NCBI GenBank assembly: GCA_030648645.1
Contig: JAUSHL010000014.1
Span: 1-34,522, forward strand
Source: Candidatus Daviesbacteria bacterium
GTDB lineage: Bacteria; Patescibacteriota; Microgenomatia; Daviesbacterales; UBA10151
DNA length: 34,522 nucleotides
Direction: 5' to 3'
The notes under the pieces were generated by a model. The model searched no databases. It saw only the letters and a program-made list of their open reading frames with translations, and had not been told where the DNA came from. A program made the position numbers and the translations under genes. This document shows, in pieces, positions 7,595 through 16,862 of the stretch (positions are counted from its first letter, which is position 1; every line of letters starts with the position of its first letter).

Positions 7595-9019
7595 ATGAAC
7601 AACAATATAACCAAACTAACATTAATAGAAACCCTGAAAGCTTTGGAAGAAAAACAATTTTCTGAAAAAGAATTAAATGAGGCATACTTAGAAAGGATCA
7701 AAAAATTAAATCCTTCTTTAAATGCTTTTCTTATGGTAAATAAAGATACAAAAGGAATCCCTTCAGCTATTAAGGATTCCCTTTGCACCAAAGATATAAA
7801 AACAACTGCTGCCTCAAAAATTTTAGAAAATTTTATTCCACCATATAATGCCACAGTGGTTGATAAATTATTGGAAAAAGAAATTGGAATAATTGGGAAA
7901 ACTAATTGTGATGAATTTACCATGGGTTCTTCAGGAGAAAATTCTGCATTTGGTCCGACCAAAAATCCATGGGATTTAACAAAAGTCCCGGGTGGTTCAT
8001 CAAGTGGATCGGCTGTGGCAGTATCCGCTGATCTTTGTACATTTGCAATAGGCACTGATACCGGATGTTCAGTCAGAACTCCGGCATCACTTTGTGGAGT
8101 GGTGGGGTTAAAACCAAGTTATGGCAGAGTTTCAAGATATGGAGCTATCGCCATGGCTTCATCTTTTGATCAGATTGGTCCAATTACCAAAACAGTGGCA
8201 GATGCAAGACTGGTTTTAGAATGGATTAGTGGTCCGGATGGATTTGATTCGAATTGTGTTGAGATTGCTTCGTCGAAGACTCCTCGCAATGACACTTCGA
8301 TTTCACTCAGTACAGGCGTCATTGCGATCCGCCAGCTGGCGGAGAAGCAATCTCTAAAAGGTTTAAAAGTGGGGGTGCCAAAGGAATATTTTGGTGAAGG
8401 GTTGGATAAAGGGGTGGAAAAAGTAATTAGGGGTGCAATTTCGAAATTAAAAGATTTGGGGGCAGAAATAATTGAAATAAGTTTACCTTATATGAAATAT
8501 GGAATAGCAGCTTATTATATTTTAGTTCCATGCGAAATATCGTCCAATTTTGCAAGATATGATGCGATCAGATATGGTTCGGCGAGAGCCGAATTTGGTC
8601 CGGAAATTAAAAGAAGAATTATGCTTGGAACTTTTGCTTTATCAGCAGGTTATTATGATGATTATTATGCAAAAGCTGCAAAAGTAAGAACCTTGATAAA
8701 ACAAGATTTTGAAAATGCTTTCAATCCGCCAGCTGGCGGAGTAGATGTAATCGTTGGTCCGGTTTCTCCAACAGTAGCTTGGAATTTAGGTGAAAAAGTT
8801 AATGATCCTTTAAGTATGTACAAAGCAGATATTTACACTTGTCCTGTGAACTTGGCGGGGCTTCCGGGGCTTTCTGTTCCCTGTGGTTTTTCGGAGGGTT
8901 TACCGGTTGGTCTACAGATTATTGGAAAATATATGGATGAAGAAACTATTTTGGATGTGGGAGAAATTTATGAACAAAATACAAATTGGAAGGAGCAAAA
9001 ACCAGAATTGTCATTCTGA
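7595..9019 (+). CDS. gatA: Asp/Glu-tRNA(Asn/Gln) amidotransferase subunit A
   Basis: Amidase signature [43 protein letters not shown]. Contains in-frame repeat insertions. Confidence 0.95.
   Translation: MNNNITKLTLIETLKALEEKQFSEKELNEAYLERIKKLNPSLNAFLMVNKDTKGIPSAIKDSLCTKDIKTTAASKILENFIPPYNATVVDKLLEKEIGIIGKTNCDEFTMGSSGENSAFGPTKNPWDLTKVPGGSSSGSAVAVSADLCTFAIGTDTGCSVRTPASLCGVVGLKPSYGRVSRYGAIAMASSFDQIGPITKTVADARLVLEWISGPDGFDSNCVEIASSKTPRNDTSISLSTGVIAIRQLAEKQSLKGLKVGVPKEYFGEGLDKGVEKVIRGAISKLKDLGAEIIEISLPYMKYGIAAYYILVPCEISSNFARYDAIRYGSARAEFGPEIKRRIMLGTFALSAGYYDDYYAKAAKVRTLIKQDFENAFNPPAGGVDVIVGPVSPTVAWNLGEKVNDPLSMYKADIYTCPVNLAGLPGLSVPCGFSEGLPVGLQIIGKYMDEETILDVGEIYEQNTNWKEQKPELSF
8261..8354. repeat. 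CATTGCGAG-type repeat pair inside gatA
   Basis: GAGATTGCTTCGTCGAAGACTCCTCGCAATGACAC...GGCGTCATTGCGATCCGCCAGCTGGCGGAGAAGCAATCTC. Confidence 0.85.
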
Positions 9020-9027
9020 AGACTTAT

Positions 9028-9121
9028 GTCATTCCTGCGAAAGCAGGAATCCAGAATGAAGCACTAGATCCCGCATCATCAGCCAAAGGCTGATCATCCT
9101 TTGGACGAAGTGCGGGATGAC
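9028..9121. repeat. Palindromic repeat composite
   Basis: GTCATTCCTGCGAAAGCAGGAATCCAG...GGATCATCCTTTGGACGAAGTGCGGGATGAC type; same family as 7463-7586. Confidence 0.85.
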
Positions 9122-9212
9122 AGAAAGAAATTATGAATAAATTCGAACCAATCACAAGGCTACTTCTTGTTTCACTCGAAGATCTTGTAATTGGCTCAGG
9201 AGGGTTGTCTAT

Positions 9213-10634
9213 ATGAAACAGCTGTATGAGCCAATTATTGGACTTGAAGTTCATGTAGAGTTGAATACTAAATCTAAAATGTTTTGTAAATGCTCTGCTG
9301 ACTATTTTGGCAAAGAGCCAAATACCCATACCTGTCCTGTTTGTTTGGGACTTCCTGGGGCTTTACCATATATTAATGAAACTGCAATTGAAAGTTGTAT
9401 GAAAATTGGTTTGGCTTTGGGTTGCACAGTTTCTGAGATAAGTAGATTTGAAAGAAAAAATTATTTTTATCCTGATTTAGCTAAAGGATATCAGATTTCT
9501 CAATACCGCTGGCCTCTTTGCAAAGGTGGCAGGTTACAGATTACAGGGAACAGTGGACAAGATATAACAATAAGAATTAATAGAGTGCATCAGGAAGAGG
9601 ATACGGGAAAACTTACTCATGTGGGAAATGAAACATTGATTGATTTCAACAGATGTGGAGTTCCGCTGGTTGAAATTGTCACTGAGCCTGATTTTCATGG
9701 CTCGGAAAAAGTACGTGATTTTGCCAAAAAACTACAACAACTATTTAGATATTTAGGGGTTTCTAATGCGGATATGGAGAGAGGTGATATGAGGCTCGAA
9801 GCGAATGTGTCTGTGCGAAAAATTGATATGTCATTGCGAGAAGACGAAGACGACGAAGCAATCTCAAATATGGATGGGATTGCCACGCCCTTCGGGCTCG
9901 CAATGACAAAAAACGTTCGCAATGACAAGCCTTTACCAAACTATAGAATTGAGTTGAAAAATATTAATAGTTTTAGATTCATGGTGGCGGCAATTGAGTA
10001 TGAAATAAAAAGACAATCAGAAGCTTTAGAAAAAGGTGAAAAATTAACGGCTGAAACCAGAGGTTGGGATCAGGTAAAAAAAGAAACATATTTGCAAAGA
10101 AGTAAAGAAGAAGCCAATGATTACCGGTATTTCCCGGAGCCGGATCTACCAGAATTAAGAATTAAGAATAAAGAATTAAGAATCAAGGAAGAAATGCCGG
10201 AGTTACCTTGGAATAAAGAAGAAAGATTTGTTTCTGAATATGGATTAACTAAAGATAATGCCAGGATTTTAGCTGAGTCAAATGATTTAGCTGAGTATTA
10301 TGAATCGGTTGTGAAGCTGGGAAAACAAAAAGAAATGGAGCCAAAACAAATTGCCAATTACCTGATAAATCAAAAGCCGGATATAAATAAAGTTTCTCCA
10401 GAAGAAATAATTAAAAATATTCAAAGCAAAAGTGCAGGAATTATTGGAGATGAGGCGGAATTGAAAAAAATAGCTTTTGATGTTATCAAAGAAAACTCTG
10501 AATCTGCAGAGGCTTTCAAAGCAGGAAAATTAGGAGCGTTGAATGTATTACTGGGAGCAATAATGAAAAAAACTGCAGGCAAAGCAGATATAGAAAAAGC
10601 AAAAGAAATTTTGGAAAATCTTCTGAGTAAGTAA
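9213..10634 (+). CDS. gatB: Asp/Glu-tRNA(Asn/Gln) amidotransferase subunit B
   Basis: YEPIIGLEVHVELNTKSKMFC, DYFGKEPNTHTCPVCLGLPGALPYIN, ELKNINSFRF; AGGAGG SD upstream. Contains an in-frame repeat insertion. Confidence 0.95.
   Translation: MKQLYEPIIGLEVHVELNTKSKMFCKCSADYFGKEPNTHTCPVCLGLPGALPYINETAIESCMKIGLALGCTVSEISRFERKNYFYPDLAKGYQISQYRWPLCKGGRLQITGNSGQDITIRINRVHQEEDTGKLTHVGNETLIDFNRCGVPLVEIVTEPDFHGSEKVRDFAKKLQQLFRYLGVSNADMERGDMRLEANVSVRKIDMSLREDEDDEAISNMDGIATPFGLAMTKNVRNDKPLPNYRIELKNINSFRFMVAAIEYEIKRQSEALEKGEKLTAETRGWDQVKKETYLQRSKEEANDYRYFPEPDLPELRIKNKELRIKEEMPELPWNKEERFVSEYGLTKDNARILAESNDLAEYYESVVKLGKQKEMEPKQIANYLINQKPDINKVSPEEIIKNIQSKSAGIIGDEAELKKIAFDVIKENSESAEAFKAGKLGALNVLLGAIMKKTAGKADIEKAKEILENLLSK
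9830..9928. repeat. CATTGCGAG-type repeat cluster inside gatB
   Basis: GTCATTGCGAGAAGACGAAGACGACGAAGCAATCTC...GATTGCCACGCCCTTCGGGCTCGCAATGAC...TTCGCAATGACAA. Confidence 0.85.
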
Positions 10635-10766
10635 CATTAATAACTATATTACAGGTTTTGTGTCATGCCTAGAAAAAGGCGAGGCCTCTGAAAAAAAGGG
10701 GAGGCCTTGAAAACCTAAACTGGGACTTGAAATAAGTGGGTAAATAGCAGATAAATATTAACTGAT

Positions 10767-13700
10767 ATGTCAAATTTTGTTCATCTTCATGGCCATACTG
10801 AATATTCACTCCTTGATGGATTATCCAAGGTAAAAAAATTGGTCAAAGCAGTGAAAGAAATGGGTATGCCGGCTGTGGCTATGACTGATCATGGAGTAAT
10901 GTATGGAGCAATTGAATTTTACAAAGCCTGCCGTGAGCATGAAATAAAACCAATTATTGGTTGCGAAGTTTATGTTGCCAAAAGATCTCACAAAGATAAA
11001 GAAGGAAAATTAGACACAGAACCATATCACTTAACCCTGCTTGCTAAAAATTATCAGGGATATAAAAATTTAATGAAATTGACCTCTATAGCTCACCTTG
11101 AAGGTTATTATTATAAACCAAGAGTAGATAGAGAATTATTAAAACAATTTCATGAAGGAATTATAGCTTTATCAGGTTGTCCGGGCGGAGAGTTTGCCGA
11201 AAGTTTAAAAGAAGATAATTATAAGGAAGGAGAGAAGATTGTTAAAAGTTATTTGGAAATTTTTGGGGAAGAAAATTACTTTTTGGAGCTGCAAAATCAT
11301 GAGTATGAAAAATTATTAAAAAATGAAAATTTCGATCCTAAAGTAAAACAGGATTTAGAAAGAATGGCTAAATTTCAAAAAATTTGGTGGGAAGCTGTCA
11401 AAACTTTAAGTCCAAAAATAGGTTTACAAATTGTGGCTACCAATGATTACCATTATGTAAATGAATCAGATGCGGAAGCACAAGATGCTGTTCTTTGTGT
11501 ACAAACTGCTAAATTTATAAAAGATGTTGACCGTCTTCGCATGATTGACACTCCCAATCTTTATATCAGGTCAAAAGAAGAAATGACGGAACTTTTTGCT
11601 GATTTACCGGAAGCGATTTCCAATACAGAAAAAATTGCAGAAAACATAAATCTTGAGATGACTTTAGGAAAACCAATTTTCCCGATTTTCGATGTGCCAC
11701 AGGGACTGCAACCAATGGAATTTTTAAGACAACAATGCATGGAAGGATTCGCTCAGAAATTTCCCAATCCATCTGGTATTTACAAAGAAAGATTGGAGTA
11801 TGAATTATCAGTGATTGAATCAAAAAATTTTGCTGTTTATATTTTAATTGTTGGTGATTTCTTAAACTGGGCTCACACTCAGGGGATTATTACTAATACC
11901 AGAGGTTCGGCTGCAGGGTCATTAGTTTTATATGTAATGGGGATTACTAATATTGATCCTATCGCATACATGTTGCCTTTTGAAAGATTTATGAATCCCC
12001 TCCGTCCAAAATTTCCTGATATTGATTCCGATATTGCTGATGACAGACGTGACGAGGTTATTAAATATGTAATGAGTAAATATGGTGAGGATAAAGTTGC
12101 CCAAATTGTAACCTTTGGAACAATGCAAGGACGGGCTGCTATCCGTGATATTGGCAGGGTTTTGGGTATGGCTTATGGAGAAGTTGATAAGATTGCCAAA
12201 CTTATTCCTCCTCCAAAACAGGGTTTTCACCAAACTTTGGATGATGCCTTAAAAGAAGTACCAGAGTTAAACGGGCTATATAGAAATTTACCACAAATAA
12301 AAACTTTAATTGATTTGGCAAAAAAAGTTGAAGGAACAGTTAGGCATGCTTCTGTTCATGCGGCGGGGCTCGTAATTTCTCCAACTCCAATGACTGATTT
12401 TGCTCCACTGCAAAAAGAATCAAATGGTGACAAAATTATTACTCAATATGACATGTTTTCCATCTCTGAGGATTATGAAGGAGTGGGTTTAATTAAATTG
12501 GATCTTTTGGGTATCAGAAATCTTTCTATTTTAGGGCATGCCGTAAAAATTGTTAAGGAAAATAAAGGAATTGATATAGATTTGGGAAATTTACCAATGG
12601 ATGACAAAAAAACTTTTGAGCTTTTGGGTAAGGGTGAAACAATGGGGCTTTTTCAGCTGGAAGGATCAGGAATGACAAGATATTTAGTTGATCTTAAGCC
12701 AACCAGCATTTTTGACATCATGGCAATGGTAGCACTCTACAGACCCGGACCATTGGCTATTATTCCGGAATATATTGCCAGAAAGCATGATCCGAAACAA
12801 ATTACATATTTTGATCCAAAAATGAAAGAATATCTAGAAAGATCGTTAGGGCTTTTGGTTTATCAGGATGATGTGTTACTAACAACTATTAATATTGCGG
12901 GATATAACTGGGAAGAAGCGGATAAATTTAGAAAAGCTATGGGTAAGAAAATTCCAGCTGAGATGGCAAAACAAAAAGATCATTTTATAGAAGGAGCTGT
13001 AAAAAATGGTATAAAGCAGGAAAAAGCGGAAGAGCTTTTTAAATTAATTGAGCCTTTTGCAGCTTATGGTTTTAATAAAGCCCATGCGGCATCTTATGCC
13101 ATGATTTCATATCAGACAGCTTACATGAAGGCAAATTTTCCGGTGGAATTTATGGCTGCGGTGATGACAGCTGAATACGGAGATGCCGAAAAAATTGGTC
13201 ATGCCATGGCTGAATGTAAAAGAATGGGTGTTGAAGTTTTACCTCCTGATGTAAATATATCTGGTGTGGCTTTTATTATTGAAGGACAGTCAATGAGATT
13301 CGGACTTTCTGCTATTAAAAATGTGGGAATTTCAGCAATTGAATCAATTATTAAAGCACGAGTAAAAGATCCATTTAAGTCTTTATCAGATTTGGTTTCC
13401 CGAGTTGATAACAGATTAGTTAATAAAAAAACTTTGGATGGATTAATTAAAGCCGGTGCTTTGGATAATTTAGGATCAAGGGCAGGTCATCTTTTAATTT
13501 TGGATCAAGTTTTGGAGAAAGCCCATCAATTAAATAAAAAATCGTCACAAGGACAGGTTGGACTTTTTGGAGAAGAGGAAGAGATTAATACTTTTGAAAT
13601 TAAATTGCCGGATGTAGAAGAACTATCTTTGGATCAATTACTTATTTTTGAAAAAGAATTGTTGGGATTTTATTTACATGAACCACCATACCTGAAATTA

Positions 13701-14285
13701 TTAACTCAACTTGAAGGTTTTATTTCACACAGAATTGCTGATTTATCAGATGAATTGGTTGGTTATAAGGTAACTTTGGGAGGAGTAATTGCAGAAAGCA
13801 AAAAGGTTGTAACAAAAAAATCTTCGGCGGAGATGGCATTTATTAGAATTTCAGATGGAATATCAGAGATAGAAGCTGTCGTTTTTCCGAAAACTTATGA
13901 AGTTTCCAAACAAATTTTGGAGAAGGATAATGTAATTTTAATTTGGGGAAGAATTGATAAAAGGGAGGAAAAATTATCTTTGGTGGTTGATAGAATTTCT
14001 TCTTTTGATCCGGAATTGGCTGATAAAGTGGAAATTCAGGAAAAGGAAGTGGAAATTTTAATTCCCAAAGGTGCAGGGGTAAATATTTTACAAAAAGTAA
14101 ATAAAACTTTAAGGGGATATCCAGGGAAAGCTAAAGTTAAGCTTTTACTTCCAAATGGAGGAAGTAATTTTAAAGTAATGGATTTACCTTTTGGAATAAA
14201 ATATGAACCAATGTTAGTTGCTGAAATTGAGGAACTTTTAGGACAGGGATGTGTACGACTGTCATCCCTGGCTTGCCCGCCCTGA
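10767..14285 (+). CDS. dnaE: DNA polymerase III alpha subunit
   Basis: PHP start FVHLHGHTEYSLLDG; PDIDSDIADDRRDEVI; VYQDDV; FNKAHAASYAMISYQTAYMKANFPVEFMAA. Confidence 0.96.
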   Translation: MSNFVHLHGHTEYSLLDGLSKVKKLVKAVKEMGMPAVAMTDHGVMYGAIEFYKACREHEIKPIIGCEVYVAKRSHKDKEGKLDTEPYHLTLLAKNYQGYKNLMKLTSIAHLEGYYYKPRVDRELLKQFHEGIIALSGCPGGEFAESLKEDNYKEGEKIVKSYLEIFGEENYFLELQNHEYEKLLKNENFDPKVKQDLERMAKFQKIWWEAVKTLSPKIGLQIVATNDYHYVNESDAEAQDAVLCVQTAKFIKDVDRLRMIDTPNLYIRSKEEMTELFADLPEAISNTEKIAENINLEMTLGKPIFPIFDVPQGLQPMEFLRQQCMEGFAQKFPNPSGIYKERLEYELSVIESKNFAVYILIVGDFLNWAHTQGIITNTRGSAAGSLVLYVMGITNIDPIAYMLPFERFMNPLRPKFPDIDSDIADDRRDEVIKYVMSKYGEDKVAQIVTFGTMQGRAAIRDIGRVLGMAYGEVDKIAKLIPPPKQGFHQTLDDALKEVPELNGLYRNLPQIKTLIDLAKKVEGTVRHASVHAAGLVISPTPMTDFAPLQKESNGDKIITQYDMFSISEDYEGVGLIKLDLLGIRNLSILGHAVKIVKENKGIDIDLGNLPMDDKKTFELLGKGETMGLFQLEGSGMTRYLVDLKPTSIFDIMAMVALYRPGPLAIIPEYIARKHDPKQITYFDPKMKEYLERSLGLLVYQDDVLLTTINIAGYNWEEADKFRKAMGKKIPAEMAKQKDHFIEGAVKNGIKQEKAEELFKLIEPFAAYGFNKAHAASYAMISYQTAYMKANFPVEFMAAVMTAEYGDAEKIGHAMAECKRMGVEVLPPDVNISGVAFIIEGQSMRFGLSAIKNVGISAIESIIKARVKDPFKSLSDLVSRVDNRLVNKKTLDGLIKAGALDNLGSRAGHLLILDQVLEKAHQLNKKSSQGQVGLFGEEEEINTFEIKLPDVEELSLDQLLIFEKELLGFYLHEPPYLKLLTQLEGFISHRIADLSDELVGYKVTLGGVIAESKKVVTKKSSAEMAFIRISDGISEIEAVVFPKTYEVSKQILEKDNVILIWGRIDKREEKLSLVVDRISSFDPELADKVEIQEKEVEILIPKGAGVNILQKVNKTLRGYPGKAKVKLLLPNGGSNFKVMDLPFGIKYEPMLVAEIEELLGQGCVRLSSLACPP

Positions 14286-14312
14286 ACGAGGCCGAAGGGA
14301 CCAGGGATCCAG
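14260..14312. repeat. Palindromic repeat forming the 3' end of dnaE
   Basis: GTCATCCCTGGCTTGCCCGCCCTGAACGAGGCCGAAGGGACCAGGGATCCAG; dnaE stop TGA (14283-14285) lies inside it. Confidence 0.75.
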
Positions 14313-14320
14313 CGTATAAA

Positions 14321-14599
14321 TCAGATATTTTCATATAGGTCTTCCCAATTTGGATTATTGTTTTCTATTAATTCCAATTTCCATCTACGCTTCCATCTTT
14401 TAATTTTCTTTTCTTGAATTATTGCCTGTTCAATATCCTGATGTTCTTCATAGTAAACAAGTGTATGAACGCCATATTTATTTGTAAAACCTTTTACAAG
14501 ATCATTCTTGTGTTCCCAAATTCTCTTTTTTAGATTACTGGTTACTCCTGTATACAATGTTCCATTTCTTTGGCTGGCTAAAATATAAACAAAGTACAT
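14321..14599 (-). CDS. GIY-YIG endonuclease domain protein (UPF0213-like)
   Basis: MYFVYILASQRNGTLYTGVTSNLKKRIWEHKNDLVKGFT... Confidence 0.9.
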   Translation of the reverse strand: MYFVYILASQRNGTLYTGVTSNLKKRIWEHKNDLVKGFTNKYGVHTLVYYEEHQDIEQAIIQEKKIKRWKRRWKLELIENNNPNWEDLYENI

Positions 14600-14630
14600 A
14601 TTTTAATTTAATTATGACACATATTTTACT

Positions 14631-14685
14631 GGATCCCGCATCATCAGCCAAAGGCTGATCATCCTTTGGACGAAGTGCGGGATGG
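14631..14685. repeat. Palindromic repeat (half of the GGATCCCGCATCATCAGCC family)
   Basis: GGATCCCGCATCATCAGCCAAAGGCTGATCATCCTTTGGACGAAGTGCGGGATGG. Confidence 0.8.
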
Positions 14686-14735
14686 CTGTAAATTGGAAAT
14701 TGACTTCAGGAGGAGGCTAGGATACAATTAGAAAC

Positions 14736-15050
14736 ATGATTTCAATGAAACACCAAGATACAGAACTTCACATCGGCGACACTATTCGTGTTCATACAAC
14801 TGTTATTGAAGGAGCCAAAACCAGAATTCAGGTTTTTGAAGGCATTTTAATTGCTTTAAATGGTCGTGGAGAAAATAAAATGATGACTGTAAGAAAGGTG
14901 AGTGCCGGAGGTATTGGAGTAGAAAGAATGTGGCCTGTGGATTCTAAATCTATTGTTAAAATTGAACTAAAGAAAAAAGCAATTCATGTAAGACGTAGTA
15001 AACTTTATTATCTTCGGGAATTAACAGGAAAAAGAGCAGTCAGAGTTTAG
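14736..15050 (+). CDS. rplS: 50S ribosomal protein L19
   Basis: GDTIRVHTTVIEGAKTRIQVFEGILIALNGRG ... RVSAGGIGVER type core, RSKLYYLRELTGKRAVRV; TACAAT -10 7 nt before ATG. Confidence 0.93.
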   Translation: MISMKHQDTELHIGDTIRVHTTVIEGAKTRIQVFEGILIALNGRGENKMMTVRKVSAGGIGVERMWPVDSKSIVKIELKKKAIHVRRSKLYYLRELTGKRAVRV

Positions 15051-15052
15051 TT

Positions 15053-15137
15053 ATTGTTCGATCCGGCAGTTGCCGGAGAGAACTATTTAAGGTAACTTCT
15101 CGATTCGGTCGCCATTGCGACCTCACTTCGAAGAATA
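15053..15137 (-). repeat. Local repeat family, inverted copy
   Basis: ATTGTTCGATCCGGCAGTTGCCGGAGAGAACT then AACTTCTC..CACTTCGAAGAATAT, reverse complement of the modules at 15.75-16.34 kb. Confidence 0.75.
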
Positions 15138-15142
15138 TATTT

Positions 15143-15754
15143 ATGATTTTACCCACTTTAAATATTGAGAAAGATTTATGGAAATCCGGTCATAAATATA
15201 TTTGTGGTTTAGATGAAGTTGGGCGTGGTTGTTTTGCAGGACCAGTGGTAGTAGGAGCTGTAATTTTTCCATCTGATGTAGTTCTTCCGGAAGGCATTGC
15301 TGATTCAAAACTATTGACACCTCTAAAAAGAAAGAATTTAGAATCAAGAATAAAGAATGAAGCACTTTGTTGGGCTGTGGGGGAAATTAGTGTAGATATT
15401 ATTAATGAAAAAGGGATTGGGGAGGCAACCCAGTTAGCTTTTGCTTTGGCTGTTAAAAATCTTGCACAAAAACCTGATTTTTGTTTAATTGATGCCTTTC
15501 ATATTAAATATTTAGAAGAATTTAAGCAGAAAGCAATAAAAAATGGAGATAAAATCTGTGCTTCAATTTCTGCCGGATCAATTATTGCTAAGGTTTACAG
15601 AGATGAGTTGATGGTTAGTCTTCATGATCGATATCCTGAATATGGATTTTCCAAACATAAAGGTTATGGAACTTTGGAACACAGAAATGCCATAAAAAAA
15701 CATGGTTTATCTAGAGTTCACAGAAAGTCTTTCAATCTGGACAAATTCTTGTAA
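15143..15754 (+). CDS. rnhB: Ribonuclease HII
   Basis: ICGLDEVGRGCFAGPVVVGAVIF, DSKLLTPLKR, SIIAKVYRDELM, YGFSKHKGYGT. Confidence 0.95.
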   Translation: MILPTLNIEKDLWKSGHKYICGLDEVGRGCFAGPVVVGAVIFPSDVVLPEGIADSKLLTPLKRKNLESRIKNEALCWAVGEISVDIINEKGIGEATQLAFALAVKNLAQKPDFCLIDAFHIKYLEEFKQKAIKNGDKICASISAGSIIAKVYRDELMVSLHDRYPEYGFSKHKGYGTLEHRNAIKKHGLSRVHRKSFNLDKFL

Positions 15755-15895
15755 TATTCTTCGAACGAAGTGAGAAGTTTCAATTGAAATTATGATATTT
15801 TTTATGGTAAGTTCTCGTCATCCGCCAGTTGGCGGATTCCTCGAACAATATTATTCTTCGAACGAAGTGAGAAGTTACTATATGAATTATGATAA
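15753..15895 (+). repeat. Local repeat family, left block (module copies at 15753 and 15841)
   Basis: ATTCTTCGAACGAAGTGAGAAGTT twice plus GTTCTC-hairpin-TCGAACAATAT; 39-bp core at 15841-15879 is identical to 16236-16274. Confidence 0.85.
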
Positions 15896-15904
15896 CCTTA
15901 AGAT

Positions 15905-16192
15905 ATGTTCTCACCTAAAGATTCGAACAATAGTCAGTGGAAATGGTATGTATATATTATTGAATGTAAAGATGGATTGTATTATACAGGGATGACTTGG
16001 AAACCTTCTATAAGATTTGAACAACATCTTTCTGGATTGGGAAGTAAATTTACAGCTAAACATGGAGTTCAAAAGTTAGTTTACCTTGAAGAACATGAAG
16101 ACTTAGAATTAGCAAGAAGAAGAGAAATCCAAATTAAGGATTTTAGTAGAAAAAAGAAAAAAATCCTAATTGATAGTTTTAATGATTTATAA
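15905..16192 (+). CDS. GIY-YIG endonuclease domain protein, flanked by direct repeats
   Basis: WYVYIIECKDGLYYTGMTWKPSIRFEQHLSG... Confidence 0.88.
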   Translation: MFSPKDSNNSQWKWYVYIIECKDGLYYTGMTWKPSIRFEQHLSGLGSKFTAKHGVQKLVYLEEHEDLELARRREIQIKDFSRKKKKILIDSFNDL

Positions 16193-16213
16193 TTATAATA
16201 TTGGTTCTTAATA

Positions 16214-16335
16214 GTTCTCTCCGGCAACTGCCGGATCGAACAATATTATTCTTCGAACGAAGTGAGAAGTTACTTTAAGAATTATAATATTTTCATGAGA
16301 AAGTTCTCTCCGGCAACTGCCGGATCGAACAATAT
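16214..16335 (+). repeat. Local repeat family, right block
   Basis: GTTCTCTCCGGCAACTGCCGGATCGAACAATAT at 16214 and 16303; 39-bp core 16236-16274. Confidence 0.85.
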
Positions 16336-16339
16336 AATT

Positions 16340-16720
16340 ATGTCTACAACTGATGTTGGTAATAAAGGTGAATATTTGGCTTGTGAATACCTTAAGAAAT
16401 TAGGGTATAAAATTTTGGAAAGAAATTACCGGATCAGGGGTGGGGAAATTGATATTGTAGCTCAAGATAACAATTTCTTGGTTTTTATAGAAGTAAAAAC
16501 TAGATATACTTCTGAATTTGGGCTTCCTGTTGAATCCATGACCCCTTGGAAGATCAAAATTCTTCTAAGAACTGCCAGATTTTATATTCAGCTAATTGAT
16601 TGGGGTGATCAACCGTATAGATTAGATTTTGTTGGTATAGATTATACTTGTCCTGACAAAGGAGGGGCTAATAATCAAGATAATCCTGAGATAGAACTCA
16701 TCAAAGATATCACCAGTTAA
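16340..16720 (+). CDS. yraN: YraN/UPF0102 family nuclease-like protein
   Basis: GNKGEYLACEYLKKLGYKILERNYRIRGGEIDIVAQDNNFLVFIEVKTR; start reassigned from 16262, where the N-term is repeat-derived. Confidence 0.9.
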   Translation: MSTTDVGNKGEYLACEYLKKLGYKILERNYRIRGGEIDIVAQDNNFLVFIEVKTRYTSEFGLPVESMTPWKIKILLRTARFYIQLIDWGDQPYRLDFVGIDYTCPDKGGANNQDNPEIELIKDITS

Positions 16721-16751
16721 TTTTTGGGGCTTGCAGTTCAAGATATATTTG

Positions 16752-16850
16752 TGTTATACCCAAAATACTTTAATTTGCAATTTTTAAAAAAATTTTGGGT
16801 TCAAAATATTTAATGAGTCCGACAATTGACGGACGAGTTAAATTAGTTTA
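16752..16850 (-). repeat. Dispersed element, copy B (inverted relative to copy A at 7.1 kb)
   Basis: Reverse complement reads CTAATTTAACTCG..ACTCATTAAATA..TTGAACCCAAAAT..TATTTTGGGTATAA. Confidence 0.75.
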
Positions 16851-16862
16851 TTTTTTATCAAT

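Noticed and set aside
7375-8055. 226-aa minus-strand ORF
   Set aside because: Antisense to gatA and through a palindromic repeat; composition is repeat-derived ([30 protein letters not shown]).
8261-8354. Frameshift or pseudogenisation of gatA
   Set aside because: Frame stays open and conserved GatA sequence resumes ([14 protein letters not shown]), so this is an in-frame insertion.
15792-15995. 67-aa plus-strand ORF
   Set aside because: Runs through the repeat block and overlaps the GIY-YIG gene in another frame.
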